Part shown: piece after piece, positions 9,463 to 19,881 of the stretch
Position numbering within the stretch: position 1 is the stretch's first letter
Layout of the letters: every line of letters starts with the position of its first letter
Assembly: GCA_001839685.1 (NCBI GenBank)
Contig: MLAK01001104.1
Coordinates: 74,168 to 138,167 of the forward strand
Direction: 5' to 3'
Length of the DNA: 64,000 bases
Source of the DNA: Tritrichomonas foetus
Lineage: Eukaryota > Parabasalia > Tritrichomonadida > Tritrichomonadidae
The notes under the pieces: model-generated
Database searches by the model: none
Told to the model about the DNA's origin: nothing
What the model saw: only the letters and a program-made list of their open reading frames with translations
Position numbers and translations under genes: made by a program

Positions 9463-9897
9463 TCTCCAAATGATATTCCTAAAAGTTGATAATAGAACTT
9501 TTTATATACATGGGTGGTAGCGGTTTAATTCAATTTTGGATTCATAAATTTTTTTCGGGGTAATTGTTGTGCTTTTATTCCGATTTCTGTGATGAAAAAA
9601 TTTATGCAAATCTATTTGTGAGATTAATATAGTTTTTTACATCTAATAAATATATTTTAATTCCAAATAAATCTTTTTTTTTCTCAATATAATTCGAGGA
9701 GGCTTCTTATCAAACTGTCTCTTTCATGTATTGTGCTACCATTTACACAGTATTGCAAATTTTAGAATATCAGTGGCTTGCAATCATTAGACGCTTCGAA
9801 TTTGGGAATTTAGTCACTAGAAAAGTAAATATAACCACATTGATGTGAAACCGAAATAAGCTTTTTGGGCGACCAAATACATAACGGTTATTCATTC
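9463..9897. other. Divergent intergenic region
   Basis: AT-rich spacer between the minus-strand kinase and the plus-strand acidic protein. It should hold both promoters; apart from the initiator-like site next to the kinase no element was recognised. Confidence 0.5.
9467..9473 (-). promoter_or_regulatory. Initiator-like site (TCATTTG) before the AGC kinase
   Basis: On the minus strand TCATTTG fits TCA(+1)YWWR and lies less than 12 bases before the ATG, as usual for trichomonad genes. Confidence 0.45.
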
Positions 9898-10554
9898 ATG
9901 AATGTTCCCAATTTTCCAGCTCCTTATGCAAGATATGAATCGCATAGCATTCAAGACGAAATTGACGAACAAGAACTCGTTGAATCATTTCGAAAAATGA
10001 AAATTGTCGATCTACCAAAATTCAATCCAACTAATTCATCGAACAGCAATCGAAATCATGTTCAATATCATGACTTCAATCATGATGTGATAAATGACTC
10101 GCATGATACAAACAAGATATTTGATATTGAAGGTAACTTTAAAGACACTTTTTTCTCCTTCGGTCTTAACACAAATCCCAACCTGGAAAATAATGTCAAA
10201 AAGATTTTAAATGTTGTTTCTTTTCCATCAGAAAAGAAAAATTTCTTCAACGAAAAATTTGTTGAAGAAGAGGACGATCAAGATGAAGATGGTCAATTTA
10301 ATGAGAAAAATGATTATCCAGAAGAAATAGAAGATGATAGATACACTAATGACTTAGGTTATGATAACACTGTTGAATTCGAAGAAGAAGAAGAAATGAA
10401 GGACCTTGAAGAGCGTCTTGAAGAGATTTTAAATGAAGAAAAGAAACTCAATCAAGTTTTTCAAAAAAATGAAATTTCTTTTCGTCCAAAGATTATGACT
10501 GTTTATGATAATGAATATAACTATCATTTGCACGATGATGATTGTTTGGAATAA
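9898..10554 (+). CDS. Unrecognised acidic, low-complexity protein
   Basis: From the first ATG (9898) the frame encodes 218 residues; the open frame extends a little upstream but only to a TTG. Residues about 125-190 are strongly acidic (FVEEEDDQDEDGQFNEKNDY, VEFEEEEEMKDLEERLEEIL) and end in a likely short coiled coil. The first part is polar and rich in Asn, His and Asp. No catalytic motif, signal or membrane segment is visible. The frame length, its clean stop and ordinary codon use support a real gene. It may be a regulatory or binding protein, but no function can be assigned. Confidence 0.65.
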   Translation: MNVPNFPAPYARYESHSIQDEIDEQELVESFRKMKIVDLPKFNPTNSSNSNRNHVQYHDFNHDVINDSHDTNKIFDIEGNFKDTFFSFGLNTNPNLENNVKKILNVVSFPSEKKNFFNEKFVEEEDDQDEDGQFNEKNDYPEEIEDDRYTNDLGYDNTVEFEEEEEMKDLEERLEEILNEEKKLNQVFQKNEISFRPKIMTVYDNEYNYHLHDDDCLE

Positions 10555-11126
10555 CTCTTTTTTTCTTCTTGTGTGTGTAATAAAATTAATCGGGGCTTTT
10601 TTTTTATTATTATTTTATTTTTACATTCAAGTTTTGACATAATGAAAAAAAATCCCAGAAATAATGAAAATGAAATTTTTTATTAGCATCTATAATTTAA
10701 AAATCTAGATAGAGAACTATCTCATCTTAACATCCCAAAATAATCTCATAAGATGTATAAATTACAGCTCTTTTTATCAATTTTTTTCATTTTGGAGTTT
10801 TAGGAAAAAGACTTTTTTTTCACGATGTGGAAAAAGTGGATTGCTTGATTCTATTCAATTCATTTTTTACCCAAAATTTATCTCAATCCGATTTTTACTG
10901 GAATACCAGATTGGTTTGAGTATTAAGGATAGAATCTATTTCATTCAAGGAACATGTTGATATCATTGTAAAAAATGTGAGAATGTTAAACATTTCAATG
11001 TAAGTTCCATATTCTAGGTTTTTCATTGAATGAGTTTGATCAAAAGAGAATTAACATCTACATAAGAATTAAATAATGATTTTTACTTACAAAAATTATC
11101 ATACTTTCAATTTGGAAAAAGAATAA
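10555..11126. other. Convergent intergenic region
   Basis: AT-rich 3' spacer between converging genes, with several homopolymer T runs. No coding remnant was seen. Confidence 0.6.
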
Positions 11127-11876
11127 TTAGAGAAGGCAATTAATTCCTAGTTTCGCTTTTAATTCGTTTGAAACTAGAATTGCTGGCCCCGGATTAGATG
11201 ATGCTGCCAACCTCTGGAGAATTTCATATCCCATAACATTTCCCTGTGCAATTATTGGAACTGTGTTAGATAGTACGAACTTCATCAATTCGGTTGAAGC
11301 AACTGCAGCATTGACAATATCATCAACAGGCAATTCTGTGAAGTGCTTATGTATTAATTTATCAATTTGTGGGAGGAGGCTTGGCTGTCTCGCTAATGCA
11401 ATTAATCCTCCATGAGCAAGATCTTTACCAGAAATATTCTGTGGAACATTTTTATGAGCTGAAATTTGTGCTGAAACAATCCAAGGTGAAAAACTAGGAG
11501 ATGTGTTCGAAATTATTATTTCTTTCATCGAATGAGATCTAATGTGATTGGCTATTATGGATTTTGCTTTCTCCCTTCCATCTGGAATATGTTTGACATA
11601 TAATTGAATCAATAAAGCCAGAGTTTTTCGGCTTTTGGAGTTCGCCAATGCAAATGATAATAAAAAGTCTGGCATTTCTTTTGCTTGTTCAGGTGGTCGA
11701 ATATATTCATTAATACATTGACTCAAACCATTATAAATTGCATCGTCTTGCAATACTTGAGAATATTGATATGAAATTAAAATTAATTGTTCGATTTTTT
11801 CATCATGCCACTTCTCAGGATTGGTAATTGCCTTTAAATTTTTTCTCAGTTTCATAATATCATCGTCAGTAATCAT
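11127..11876 (-). CDS. Unrecognised helical protein, 249 aa
   Basis: The first ATG on the minus strand is at 11876-11874; the frame extends seven codons further only to a TTG. The protein appears all-helical with regularly spaced hydrophobic helices (for example FALANSKSRKTLALLIQLYV and VDDIVNAAVASTELMKFVL), resembling an armadillo/HEAT-like or helical-bundle fold. There is no signal peptide and no membrane segment. I do not recognise a family. Confidence 0.7.
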   Translation of the reverse strand: MITDDDIMKLRKNLKAITNPEKWHDEKIEQLILISYQYSQVLQDDAIYNGLSQCINEYIRPPEQAKEMPDFLLSFALANSKSRKTLALLIQLYVKHIPDGREKAKSIIANHIRSHSMKEIIISNTSPSFSPWIVSAQISAHKNVPQNISGKDLAHGGLIALARQPSLLPQIDKLIHKHFTELPVDDIVNAAVASTELMKFVLSNTVPIIAQGNVMGYEILQRLAASSNPGPAILVSNELKAKLGINCLL

Positions 11877-12138
11877 TCCTGGAATAAAGAGGAACAAGAT
11901 TTCAATGGATATTCATTCGACCAGATAAAAACGGTTGTGCCACTCTCATCGAGAGAAGTCGGCAATGTAAAAGATAGTGAGAAGCATGTGTTAATAAATA
12001 AATAAATTGTGTTAATAAATGCATTGATTGTCTATAGATTAATTTTTATTATTTAAAAACAAAAGTGAATATTAAAAAAACAAATGAATACAATTTCCTC
12101 AAATCCGTGTATCTCCTTTGCTTTTATCATCCCTAACA

Positions 12139-13824
12139 TCAATAATTTGACAGATAAATATTAAAGGTTTTATCAACTAGAATACAATGATGAACATTGT
12201 ATTGTTTATATATTGGTTTCTTACCAAAGATAGTTTTTTCGTGAGAACCATCTTCAAAAATTAATTCATTTGGAAGTTCGATTATAATTTGTTCGATTGA
12301 CGCATAATAATATTCATGTTCATCATTCTTTTCTTTTTTGAATTCTTGTTTAGAATTCAATAGACATGAATTAATGGAAAAAGTCATTTTTTGTGAATCA
12401 AGGAATGATTTAACTTTGTCTTGACTTTCTGCTGTCTCGATAAATGATTCATCCCCAATGCCTTCATTAGTATACTTATATTTACAAATACATTTCCTAA
12501 CTATAATTGGACCAACGATTAGTTCATTATTATCGTTCACTTTAATGCTGATTGTTTTATCAGTTTTAAAAAGAGTTAAAATATTTCCTGTTTGGCCACT
12601 CTCTCTTGCTTCAGAAATGGAAGATGGATAAATGGGAAAGACAGTGCATTGTTCAGAAAATTGTTGATATAAAGCAACATCAATTATATCCAATAAATGA
12701 TTCATATCAATCAAGAATTTCTCTGTGTATAAATACTCTGGTGATATTTCTTTCATTTTCTCAGTAAATAGATTTAAATACTGTTTATTATATGTATTGA
12801 GCCATTGTGAAATATTCTCTTTAAGTTCTCTCATTGCATTTGCATCTAATTTCTCTAACTCCGAATCAATAGACTTTTTTATCATTTCCTCAAAATCTCT
12901 TAAAATTAGTTCAACTATTCTATCTAATTTTTGGATACTTTCTTGTGGAGACAAAGATGAATCTTTAAAAGTAGAAATTTGTCTGTCCAATTCACTTTGT
13001 TCACTATTTTTGTCATTTGGATTACTTGAATAAGACAATTTATTTGTCTCTGCTGTATGTTCCTTATTATAATTGGAATTATTTTTACCTTTGTGACGTT
13101 CCTTGTAAAATGACATATAATCAGTGTTATTTGCATTTACAATGTGAGTTAAATCTAAACAAACGCGCATCATTCTTCGATCAATTTTATCTTCTTCTCG
13201 ACTATTGTATAAAAAAACTTTACGGGAATAGAAAGAAATATCGTCAGCGAGAAAATTCATTGTTTGAGAAAGATTTCGCTGTAAAAAAATTTTTTTTTCT
13301 TTCAACACTTCATTTGAATGAAGTAAATTGACCAAATTTGAAAAAGACCTCCATTTATTGAATGTGGTCTGACGCATGACAGCATATCTTTCACTTGTTG
13401 ATTTTTTAATTATTGGATTTTTATTTATTCGTTTTTGGTTCAACGGTTTTTTTTTGAGTATTTTTTCTCCAAAATCGGCCAAAATACTGATTGAATGTTT
13501 GGAATTGTTAGGTAAATCATTCTCTTGATTTTCTACATTGTAAATTTTTTCGAATAATAATGATATTTGATCGAATATCATTTGGTTACGATGGGTCTTC
13601 GGCGATATAGCAACAGCATTTTTGATGATTTTTTCAATTAATATCGGGTCAATGTTTCTATCATAATATTGATAAAATTTTATATTAAATTGTTTTTTCG
13701 CTTTCGAATTAGTAACCGTTAATAGCATTTTGTCAAGAAGTCGCTTGATCTGAACCTTTGTGGACACGAAGAATGCCGGATAGAAATCGATGAACCTATA
13801 ATCATTTTTGTCCGATCCATTCAT
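12139..13824 (-). CDS. Unrecognised protein with helical, partly coiled-coil middle, 561 aa
   Basis: A complete frame runs from the ATG at 13824. The N-terminal third is basic and helical (STKVQIKRLLDKMLLTV, then Lys-rich KKPLNQKRINKNPIIKK near 135). The middle is polar and Asn/Ser-rich (about 230-290), then a helical segment of likely coiled coil (about 290-360). The C-terminal 180 residues look beta-rich (KTISIKVNDNNELIVGPIIV, YYASIEQIIIELPNELIFEDG) and could be a separate domain. No catalytic motif was recognised. It is a single-copy-looking gene on the same strand as its upstream neighbour. Confidence 0.75.
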   Translation of the reverse strand: MNGSDKNDYRFIDFYPAFFVSTKVQIKRLLDKMLLTVTNSKAKKQFNIKFYQYYDRNIDPILIEKIIKNAVAISPKTHRNQMIFDQISLLFEKIYNVENQENDLPNNSKHSISILADFGEKILKKKPLNQKRINKNPIIKKSTSERYAVMRQTTFNKWRSFSNLVNLLHSNEVLKEKKIFLQRNLSQTMNFLADDISFYSRKVFLYNSREEDKIDRRMMRVCLDLTHIVNANNTDYMSFYKERHKGKNNSNYNKEHTAETNKLSYSSNPNDKNSEQSELDRQISTFKDSSLSPQESIQKLDRIVELILRDFEEMIKKSIDSELEKLDANAMRELKENISQWLNTYNKQYLNLFTEKMKEISPEYLYTEKFLIDMNHLLDIIDVALYQQFSEQCTVFPIYPSSISEARESGQTGNILTLFKTDKTISIKVNDNNELIVGPIIVRKCICKYKYTNEGIGDESFIETAESQDKVKSFLDSQKMTFSINSCLLNSKQEFKKEKNDEHEYYYASIEQIIIELPNELIFEDGSHEKTIFGKKPIYKQYNVHHCILVDKTFNIYLSNY

Positions 13825-14275
13825 GAATCTTCAAATAGTTTCACAAAAAGTCGGATTTTCTGGAAAATTCTCTGAGAAGGCTTATCAAATTCAATTGAAT
13901 TTTCAAATTGTGAGAAAAGATATGACATTCTATCAATTCCATTAAGCATGAATTCACTAATTTGACGAGAAAAGCATTAGAAATACTTTGGTTGAGACTG
14001 ACAATCTAATTAGCATGCTATTCCAACCGATAATAAACAGAAAATATCAAGACTGACATATTTTGTTCGTTCCATTAAAAATTTTAATTATGTTCAGCAT
14101 TGAATCAAAGATCAATCGATTGCATCATTCAATAATTATTCCAATGCTTTATTTTATTCTATTAAAAAAAGAAATGGTAATTCCACTCAAATAAAATGTA
14201 AAAAGATAAAAAAATGAAAATCACAGGTAATTCTTTATTTATTCAATAATGACTTCAATGCGGAATTTATTTACT
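13825..14275. other. AT-rich intergenic region
   Basis: Spacer between two minus-strand genes; nothing recognisable. Confidence 0.6.
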
Positions 14276-14827
14276 TCAAGCAACAGGTGTTTGGAGCACT
14301 GATCTCTTTGGAATTGTGAAAAATGTTTTGTAGCTAGCGAATGCGAATGCGGCGAGGGCTGCTGCAGCTGCACGTTTTGTAATAATTACTGGCTCCTTTG
14401 GGCCGCTTGAAATGCTCTCTTGGGCGCTTTTTGATATTTCCTTGAAAGATTTATCCATTGATTCTGGAACGATGAACTTCTGTTGGGCGAGAGGGTCGTT
14501 GCTTTTGTCGGCGTCAACCACAGTCACATCGCGGTCATGCTCTGGGACGCTTTCGTCGGAATTAAGGAAATCGCTATCGCTGAGTTGTCCTTCGTCTGAT
14601 GAAGCTGATTGGAACTTCCCACCTGGGATTGGGCCCAATGGTTTGGAAAGAAAGTTCTTCTCGTAATCTTGGAGATACTCCTTTGGAACTGGTTGATTGT
14701 CAACAAGGAATCGTTGGGCAAGCTCTGGAGTCAGAGAATATTGAACTTCTTGTCGTTCTGGGATTTCGATTGATGCATCATGAATTTCTTCTTCACTACT
14801 TCCGATTTCGTATTCGACTTCGCTCAT
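14276..14827 (-). CDS. Unrecognised acidic protein with a possible C-terminal membrane anchor
   Basis: This is a 183-residue protein with an ATG at 14827-14825. Residues 1-130 are acidic and Ser/Asp-rich, with many Ser-Asp and Ser-Asp-Glu pairs suitable for acidophilic kinases (SSDEGQLSDSDFLNSDES). Near the C-terminus a single hydrophobic stretch, AAAAALAAFAFASYKTFF, is preceded by Lys-Arg and followed by PKRS. This is the arrangement of a tail-anchored protein. The segment is alanine-rich and short, so it could instead be a helix in a soluble fold. No family was recognised. Confidence 0.7.
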   Translation of the reverse strand: MSEVEYEIGSSEEEIHDASIEIPERQEVQYSLTPELAQRFLVDNQPVPKEYLQDYEKNFLSKPLGPIPGGKFQSASSDEGQLSDSDFLNSDESVPEHDRDVTVVDADKSNDPLAQQKFIVPESMDKSFKEISKSAQESISSGPKEPVIITKRAAAAALAAFAFASYKTFFTIPKRSVLQTPVA

Positions 14828-15689
14828 GTGAGACTTTCTTGAGAGATTTTAGATTCCCACTTTTTGATAAAAATAAACTGTTATGTGAAACTAAGGATGA
14901 TTTTGAATATGATGAGATTTTTTCTACAGAAATAAATATAATGCCATTGTTTTTTATTTTAAAGTCATTTCTGTCGTCATTCAAAATCATCTCGGTTTTT
15001 CGGAATTGATTTCAGAGACCTCACAGAAAAAACAATATTTTAGCTTTCCCCGCTATCCTGTGGTCTTCTTTGTAGTCTTTTCTTAAAAAATTGGTCCAGT
15101 TCCATAGATTACCAATAATATCATTTCTTCTTTACAAAATATACTTTTTGTTGAAATATCATTTATAAGCTCTGAAAATCAATGAGTGGAATTGAAAACA
15201 TGTCATTGTATGTAGAATTGAGCTTATAAAAAAAGTTGAGCAAAATATTGTTGTGAAAATGAATATTGTCGAAAAGGTTTGATACTGCTCACATCATGTA
15301 AAATAATTAAATGAAGTTGACTTCGAAAAGATAATTAATTTTATTGATGAGAATGTTATTCCATATATCCACAAGTTTATTTTTTGGGTTATTTAATTGA
15401 TGTTAGCGTATCGTCCTGGGGAATTAGCTGACACTGATCCAGTTGCTATTGGTGAATAAGCTTCATCAATTTTCATTTTGAGTGGTTTTGTGAATTTTAT
15501 TGGATTCAGAATGTTTTGTGTTTCAATAAAAATCTTCATCTCAGGAGTGACTGTTTTCGGTTTACCATGGATTGTGGGTCATTATAGTTTTTTTGTTTTT
15601 TGGAAAGTCTTAATTACATCAATTTTACTATTAATGATTGTTGATTTCCATTTAAAAATTACTATTTTTTGTTTTCAAATTTTTGAATC
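14828..15689. other. Intergenic region before the 953-bp direct repeat
   Basis: No gene was recognised. The open frame at 15478-15714 starts from a TTG, is a string of Phe/Ile/Leu codons from T-rich DNA, and runs across the repeat boundary, so it is not called. Confidence 0.5.
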
Positions 15690-16641
15690 AGTCACACATA
15701 TTGTCCTTGTGTGATTTTGTGCTTTAAAATCGTCTGCATATTTGATTTCCGATTTTCTGGAAGGTATTCAAAGTGCTTTGATATTGAAATTGAAAAAGTT
15801 TGCAATGTATTCAACATAGGAAATTTGACAACGAACTAAAATCTATTTATCTTCTTAAAAAGACTAGTAAAATTAATATCAATAATAGAAAAATGATTAA
15901 ACATGATTCATAATATCCATTGTTCTATTTCATTCTATTATATATAATGAAGAACAAACAAAAAAACTAAATAAGAAAAATTCTCGAATAGTGGAAAGTT
16001 GTTAATTTGAAATTGTTGGGAACTTCATTCAATCAAAGGCCTAATAACGACAGAAAAATGATTTTACATCTCAGGATTTTTACTTATTAGAATGTGAGAA
16101 AATATATTGAAAAAATCAGAAATATAAACTTTTTGAATACAAAATCAAAGATTGCCAGTAAATGTTAATTTAAATTAATTTAGCAGGCCTTAACCCACTC
16201 GCAGCATTGCTCTGGTGGGAGAGATGATTTGAGTAATGAGTAGAATGTATCAAGGTTTTCTTCGTTGATGACTTCGCAGAAGTACTTGAGGTATGGAACC
16301 TTTGGGCATTCTTCGAAGATGAGCATCCAGAGGGCTTCATATGTAATTTCTTCGAGTTTTTCTAGGGCCCATCCGAACCATCTCTTGCATGTTTCGCATC
16401 CTTCAGGTGTGTTTGGAACATACTTCTTTGGAAGGCGGACTGTCTTCTTTCCTTGGGTGGAGCAAAGTCCAATCTTGGAGCAAACATCAAGGGATTCAAG
16501 ACCTTCTTCAATCCATTGCATGATGAGTGGAACATATTGTTCAACAAGTGAATCACAGAGTGAGCTGTATGGAGCTGGGAATGTTTCACAAAGTTGTTCA
16601 ACAAGTTTGATGATTTCTGATTCAACTGTAGCATCTTTCAT
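15690..16641 (+). repeat. 953-bp direct repeat, first unit
   Basis: The sequence from 15690 to 16641 recurs at 16643-17594 with an offset of 953. By eye the two units agree throughout except four substitutions and one N, all in the last roughly 90 bases (16559-16641). The units are separated by one N at 16642. Each contains the 3' flank and most of a saposin-like gene. Confidence 0.9.
16180..16641 (-). CDS. Saposin-like protein, copy cut off at its 5' end
   Basis: This is the same coding sequence as the complete gene at 17133-17747 but lacks the signal peptide, the first CxxC pair and about 50 residues. The frame reaches the single N at 16642 and is then replaced by the start of the next repeat unit. 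The apparent ATG at 16641 is an internal methionine of the full protein, not a true start. Both SapB halves downstream are open and unbroken, with one amino-acid change (Val for Ala in LVEQLC). The truncation coincides exactly with the N, so it is either an assembly join of two alleles/paralogues or a real tandem duplication with a broken copy. Confidence 0.8.
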   Translation of the reverse strand: MKDATVESEIIKLVEQLCETFPAPYSSLCDSLVEQYVPLIMQWIEEGLESLDVCSKIGLCSTQGKKTVRLPKKYVPNTPEGCETCKRWFGWALEKLEEITYEALWMLIFEECPKVPYLKYFCEVINEENLDTFYSLLKSSLPPEQCCEWVKAC

Positions 16642-16642
16642 N

Positions 16643-17594
16643 AGTCACACATATTGTCCTTGTGTGATTTTGTGCTTTAAAATCGTCTGCATATTTGATT
16701 TCCGATTTTCTGGAAGGTATTCAAAGTGCTTTGATATTGAAATTGAAAAAGTTTGCAATGTATTCAACATAGGAAATTTGACAACGAACTAAAATCTATT
16801 TATCTTCTTAAAAAGACTAGTAAAATTAATATCAATAATAGAAAAATGATTAAACATGATTCATAATATCCATTGTTCTATTTCATTCTATTATATATAA
16901 TGAAGAACAAACAAAAAAACTAAATAAGAAAAATTCTCGAATAGTGGAAAGTTGTTAATTTGAAATTGTTGGGAACTTCATTCAATCAAAGGCCTAATAA
17001 CGACAGAAAAATGATTTTACATCTCAGGATTTTTACTTATTAGAATGTGAGAAAATATATTGAAAAAATCAGAAATATAAACTTTTTGAATACAAAATCA
17101 AAGATTGCCAGTAAATGTTAATTTAAATTAATTTAGCAGGCCTTAACCCACTCGCAGCATTGCTCTGGTGGGAGAGATGATTTGAGTAATGAGTAGAATG
17201 TATCAAGGTTTTCTTCGTTGATGACTTCGCAGAAGTACTTGAGGTATGGAACCTTTGGGCATTCTTCGAAGATGAGCATCCAGAGGGCTTCATATGTAAT
17301 TTCTTCGAGTTTTTCTAGGGCCCATCCGAACCATCTCTTGCATGTTTCGCATCCTTCAGGTGTGTTTGGAACATACTTCTTTGGAAGGCGGACTGTCTTC
17401 TTTCCTTGGGTGGAGCAAAGTCCAATCTTGGAGCAAACATCAAGGGATTCAAGACCTTCTTCAATCCATTGCATGATGAGTGGAACATATTGTTCAACAA
17501 GTGAATCACANAGTGAGCTGTATGGAGCTGGGAATGTCTCGCAAAGTTGTTCAGCAAGTTTGATGATTTCTGATTCAACTGTAGCATCCTTCAT
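16643..17594 (+). repeat. 953-bp direct repeat, second unit
   Basis: Second unit of the tandem repeat described at 15690. Here the sequence continues beyond the unit into the complete 5' end of the saposin-like gene. Confidence 0.9.
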
Positions 17595-17747
17595 AAGCTT
17601 TTCAATATAATCAACAACCTTTCTGCACATGTCACAGCCGAAACCGTTGTCGTAGTTCTTTGGAAGGGCGATCTTCTTTGTGAAGCGTGTTGCGACTGCT
17701 GGACGGTGTTGTGCAGCGAATCCAAGAGCAAGTAACGAAAGAAACAT
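17133..17747 (-). CDS. Secreted saposin-like protein with two SapB domains
   Basis: This is a 204-residue protein (one residue uncertain at the N at 17511). An N-terminal signal peptide (MFLSLLALGFAAQ, cleavage probably near residue 18) is followed by a basic propiece-like stretch. Saposin B domain 1 spans about 36-110 with all six cysteines in family order (CDMC, LC, xC, VC, LC). Domain 2 spans about 130-204 (CETC, EEC, FC, QCC, C-terminal AC), also complete. The family binds or perturbs lipid membranes. In parasitic and phagocytic protists related proteins act in lysosomes or are secreted against bacteria and host cells. Which role applies cannot be read from sequence. The codon choice is more C/G-ending than in the neighbours, suggesting strong expression. 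Confidence 0.9.
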   Translation of the reverse strand: MFLSLLALGFAAQHRPAVATRFTKKIALPKNYDNGFGCDMCRKVVDYIEKLMKDATVESEIIKLAEQLCETFPAPYSSXCDSLVEQYVPLIMQWIEEGLESLDVCSKIGLCSTQGKKTVRLPKKYVPNTPEGCETCKRWFGWALEKLEEITYEALWMLIFEECPKVPYLKYFCEVINEENLDTFYSLLKSSLPPEQCCEWVKAC

Positions 17748-18318
17748 TGTGAACTCAATTTATTTTGAGTAAAAACAATCAAGCCAATATCATTTTTTGA
17801 ATATAAAATTCACATTTTTAGGAAATTATTTTCAGAGATTACACTTTTATTTCAATGTGTTAATTCGAGACATTTCTGAATTTTGAAACAAACCGTGAAC
17901 TGCAAACAAAACTTTTTGAATAATATTATAGAATATTTGTTTACATTTAGTAATTCATACAATCCTATGTTTATCTTGACATCCTCAAATTATTTTCAAT
18001 GTCGGATAATTATAACTTTTTATGTGAGGAAATATGGAATGCCAATCAGTAGTATTACATATTTTTGGAGAAAAGAACGAAAGAAAGAAAGCTTACTCAT
18101 CTCCCGAAGATGGCTATTGAAAAAGTGAAAATGAAAAGAAGATTACAGTTATTTTGAAAATAAAAGTATGCTTTTCTTGCTAAAATTAGGGAGTCAAATC
18201 AATATATAAAAGTGGTTGATTTGATATATGATAATGAAATCATCAAAAAGTCACATTCTAATTATCATCGAGAAAGAAATTTATATGGAATTAAATTTTA
18301 AAATTGAATTAGTGTGTT
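17748..18318. other. AT-rich intergenic region
   Basis: Contains the saposin-like gene promoter. The 81-codon open frame at 17883 has no protein-like pattern and is not called. Confidence 0.5.
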
Positions 18319-18390
18319 GGGTGCTTAGCTCAGTGGTAGAGCGCTACATTTGCATTGTAGAGGCCAGGGGTCCGACTCCCCTAGCATCCA
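18319..18390 (+). tRNA. tRNA-Ala (UGC)
   Basis: This 72-base cloverleaf has a GGGTGCT/AGCATCC acceptor stem with one G-T pair, the D-arm box TAGCTCAGTGGTAGAGC, and an anticodon stem CTACA/TGTAG with loop TTTGCAT (anticodon TGC). The T arm is GGGGTCCGACTCCCC, with TCCGACT in place of the usual TTCGANT. The discriminator is A. A run of sixteen T follows directly, serving as RNA polymerase III terminator. Confidence 0.97.
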
Positions 18391-18406
18391 TTTTTTTTTT
18401 TTTTTT
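18391..18406 (+). terminator. Poly-T terminator of tRNA-Ala
   Basis: Sixteen consecutive T residues start immediately after the discriminator base, a strong RNA polymerase III stop. Confidence 0.85.
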
Positions 18407-19881
18407 GTGATTCCTTGATCTTCCGAATTATTCATTCAGAACAATTATCAAATGATCTTTCCGAACCAGTAAAACTTCTTATCTTACTCTACCTTCTGAT
18501 TACTAGTTTGTAGTAAGTTTTCATTTTTATATTATTTTTCTTTTTATATATGGCAGTATTTTGTAGATGATACTGCCATTTTATGTTTACAAATCATAGC
18601 ATTCATCTGATATTCTACTCATCATACTCATTGTGGTCATACTCTTATGAATCCATTATCGATTGAAGAGCAACTAGAAAGATGATGACTTCAATTACAA
18701 AAAAACTTATTGAATGTTTTAGAAAACAGCTCCAAAGTAAAATCAATTATAATAATCATATATCTTCAATTCCATATAATATTAAATAATTACTTATATA
18801 TTTAAATATATAATTCTGATTTGTAATACATCATTTAAACAATATTATCGCATCTTATATTTATCATAACATCACAAGATATTTATATTTTTCATTTTCG
18901 CAAAAATCTTCAGAATAGAAATATACAAAAGTTCTCATTCTTTTTAATTTTTATGTAAAATATTGAATTAATTGTGAAAAGACCCTTCAATTTCTGAATA
19001 ATGAGGAAATTGAAGAACCAGAATTTGAGTTTCCATTCTCCCCTCAAACCTCGGGAATATGTCTTAAAATTCAATGTTATTGGTTTAATCACGAAAAAAA
19101 TATGACTGATCAAGATTATTTTATAATGTCGATATCATGGATTTGATTTCTTACCAAAAATTGTTCCATCGGTATTTTGTGATGATAACCCTTTTTGATA
19201 CAGTCGAATTTCAGATTTTTTGATTAATAATTAAATCATATCTAGAATTTTTTCCTCTTTTTTATTTTTTTTGGAAATTACAATATTGTTGTCTTTATTT
19301 CATTTGATGAGTAGCGAAAATCTTCAGAAATTATATTGCATTAGAACAATAAAGCTATTATTATTTAAATAATTTAAATTTACATTTCTCTTATAATTTG
19401 TTCTCAATTTTTGAAATAAAAATATTATATCTTCAGAATTACTTCATTTCAATATATTTATAATATCTTCTCATATTATTAATATTATCCGAATTTTCCC
19501 AATAAATTATATGATTTACATCTGTAATAACAAATAATCCAATTAAAAATTAAATTATAAACACCCAATTCAGCTACAGACCCCAAACGTTTTACTTGAA
19601 TACCTTTTTGTATCTCAAGTTCACAAAAAAAAAAATCGAATTTATCTGAATTTTTTTATATTTTGAACTTATTGAATAATCAATTACTGACGTTTCTGTG
19701 CTTATCAGAATCTTTCTCAATAGTATATTGTAAAGTTTACAAAATTGGATCTTTTTCAATGATTGTTTAGATATTAGCAAACAATTTAATGAAAGGTAGA
19801 AACTTTTTTGTATAAATTATTGAAAGATTAACTTTCTCCAAATAGATTTGATATCCATAAATCTCTCAAATTCACCTCATA
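18407..19881. other. Long AT-rich intergenic region
   Basis: About 1.5 kb of very AT-rich DNA without a credible coding frame. The two minus-strand frames inside it (18910-19113 and 19592-19780) are dominated by Lys, Ile and Phe codons and look like chance. No inverted-repeat element was recognised. Confidence 0.55.

Noticed and set aside
15478..15714. 78-codon plus-strand open frame, hydrophobic translation
   Set aside because: Starts at TTG, composition follows T-rich DNA, and it runs across the boundary of the 953-bp repeat.
18910..19780. Two minus-strand open frames of 62-67 codons in the long spacer after tRNA-Ala
   Set aside because: Lys/Ile/Phe-dominated translations typical of AT-rich DNA and no recognisable motif.
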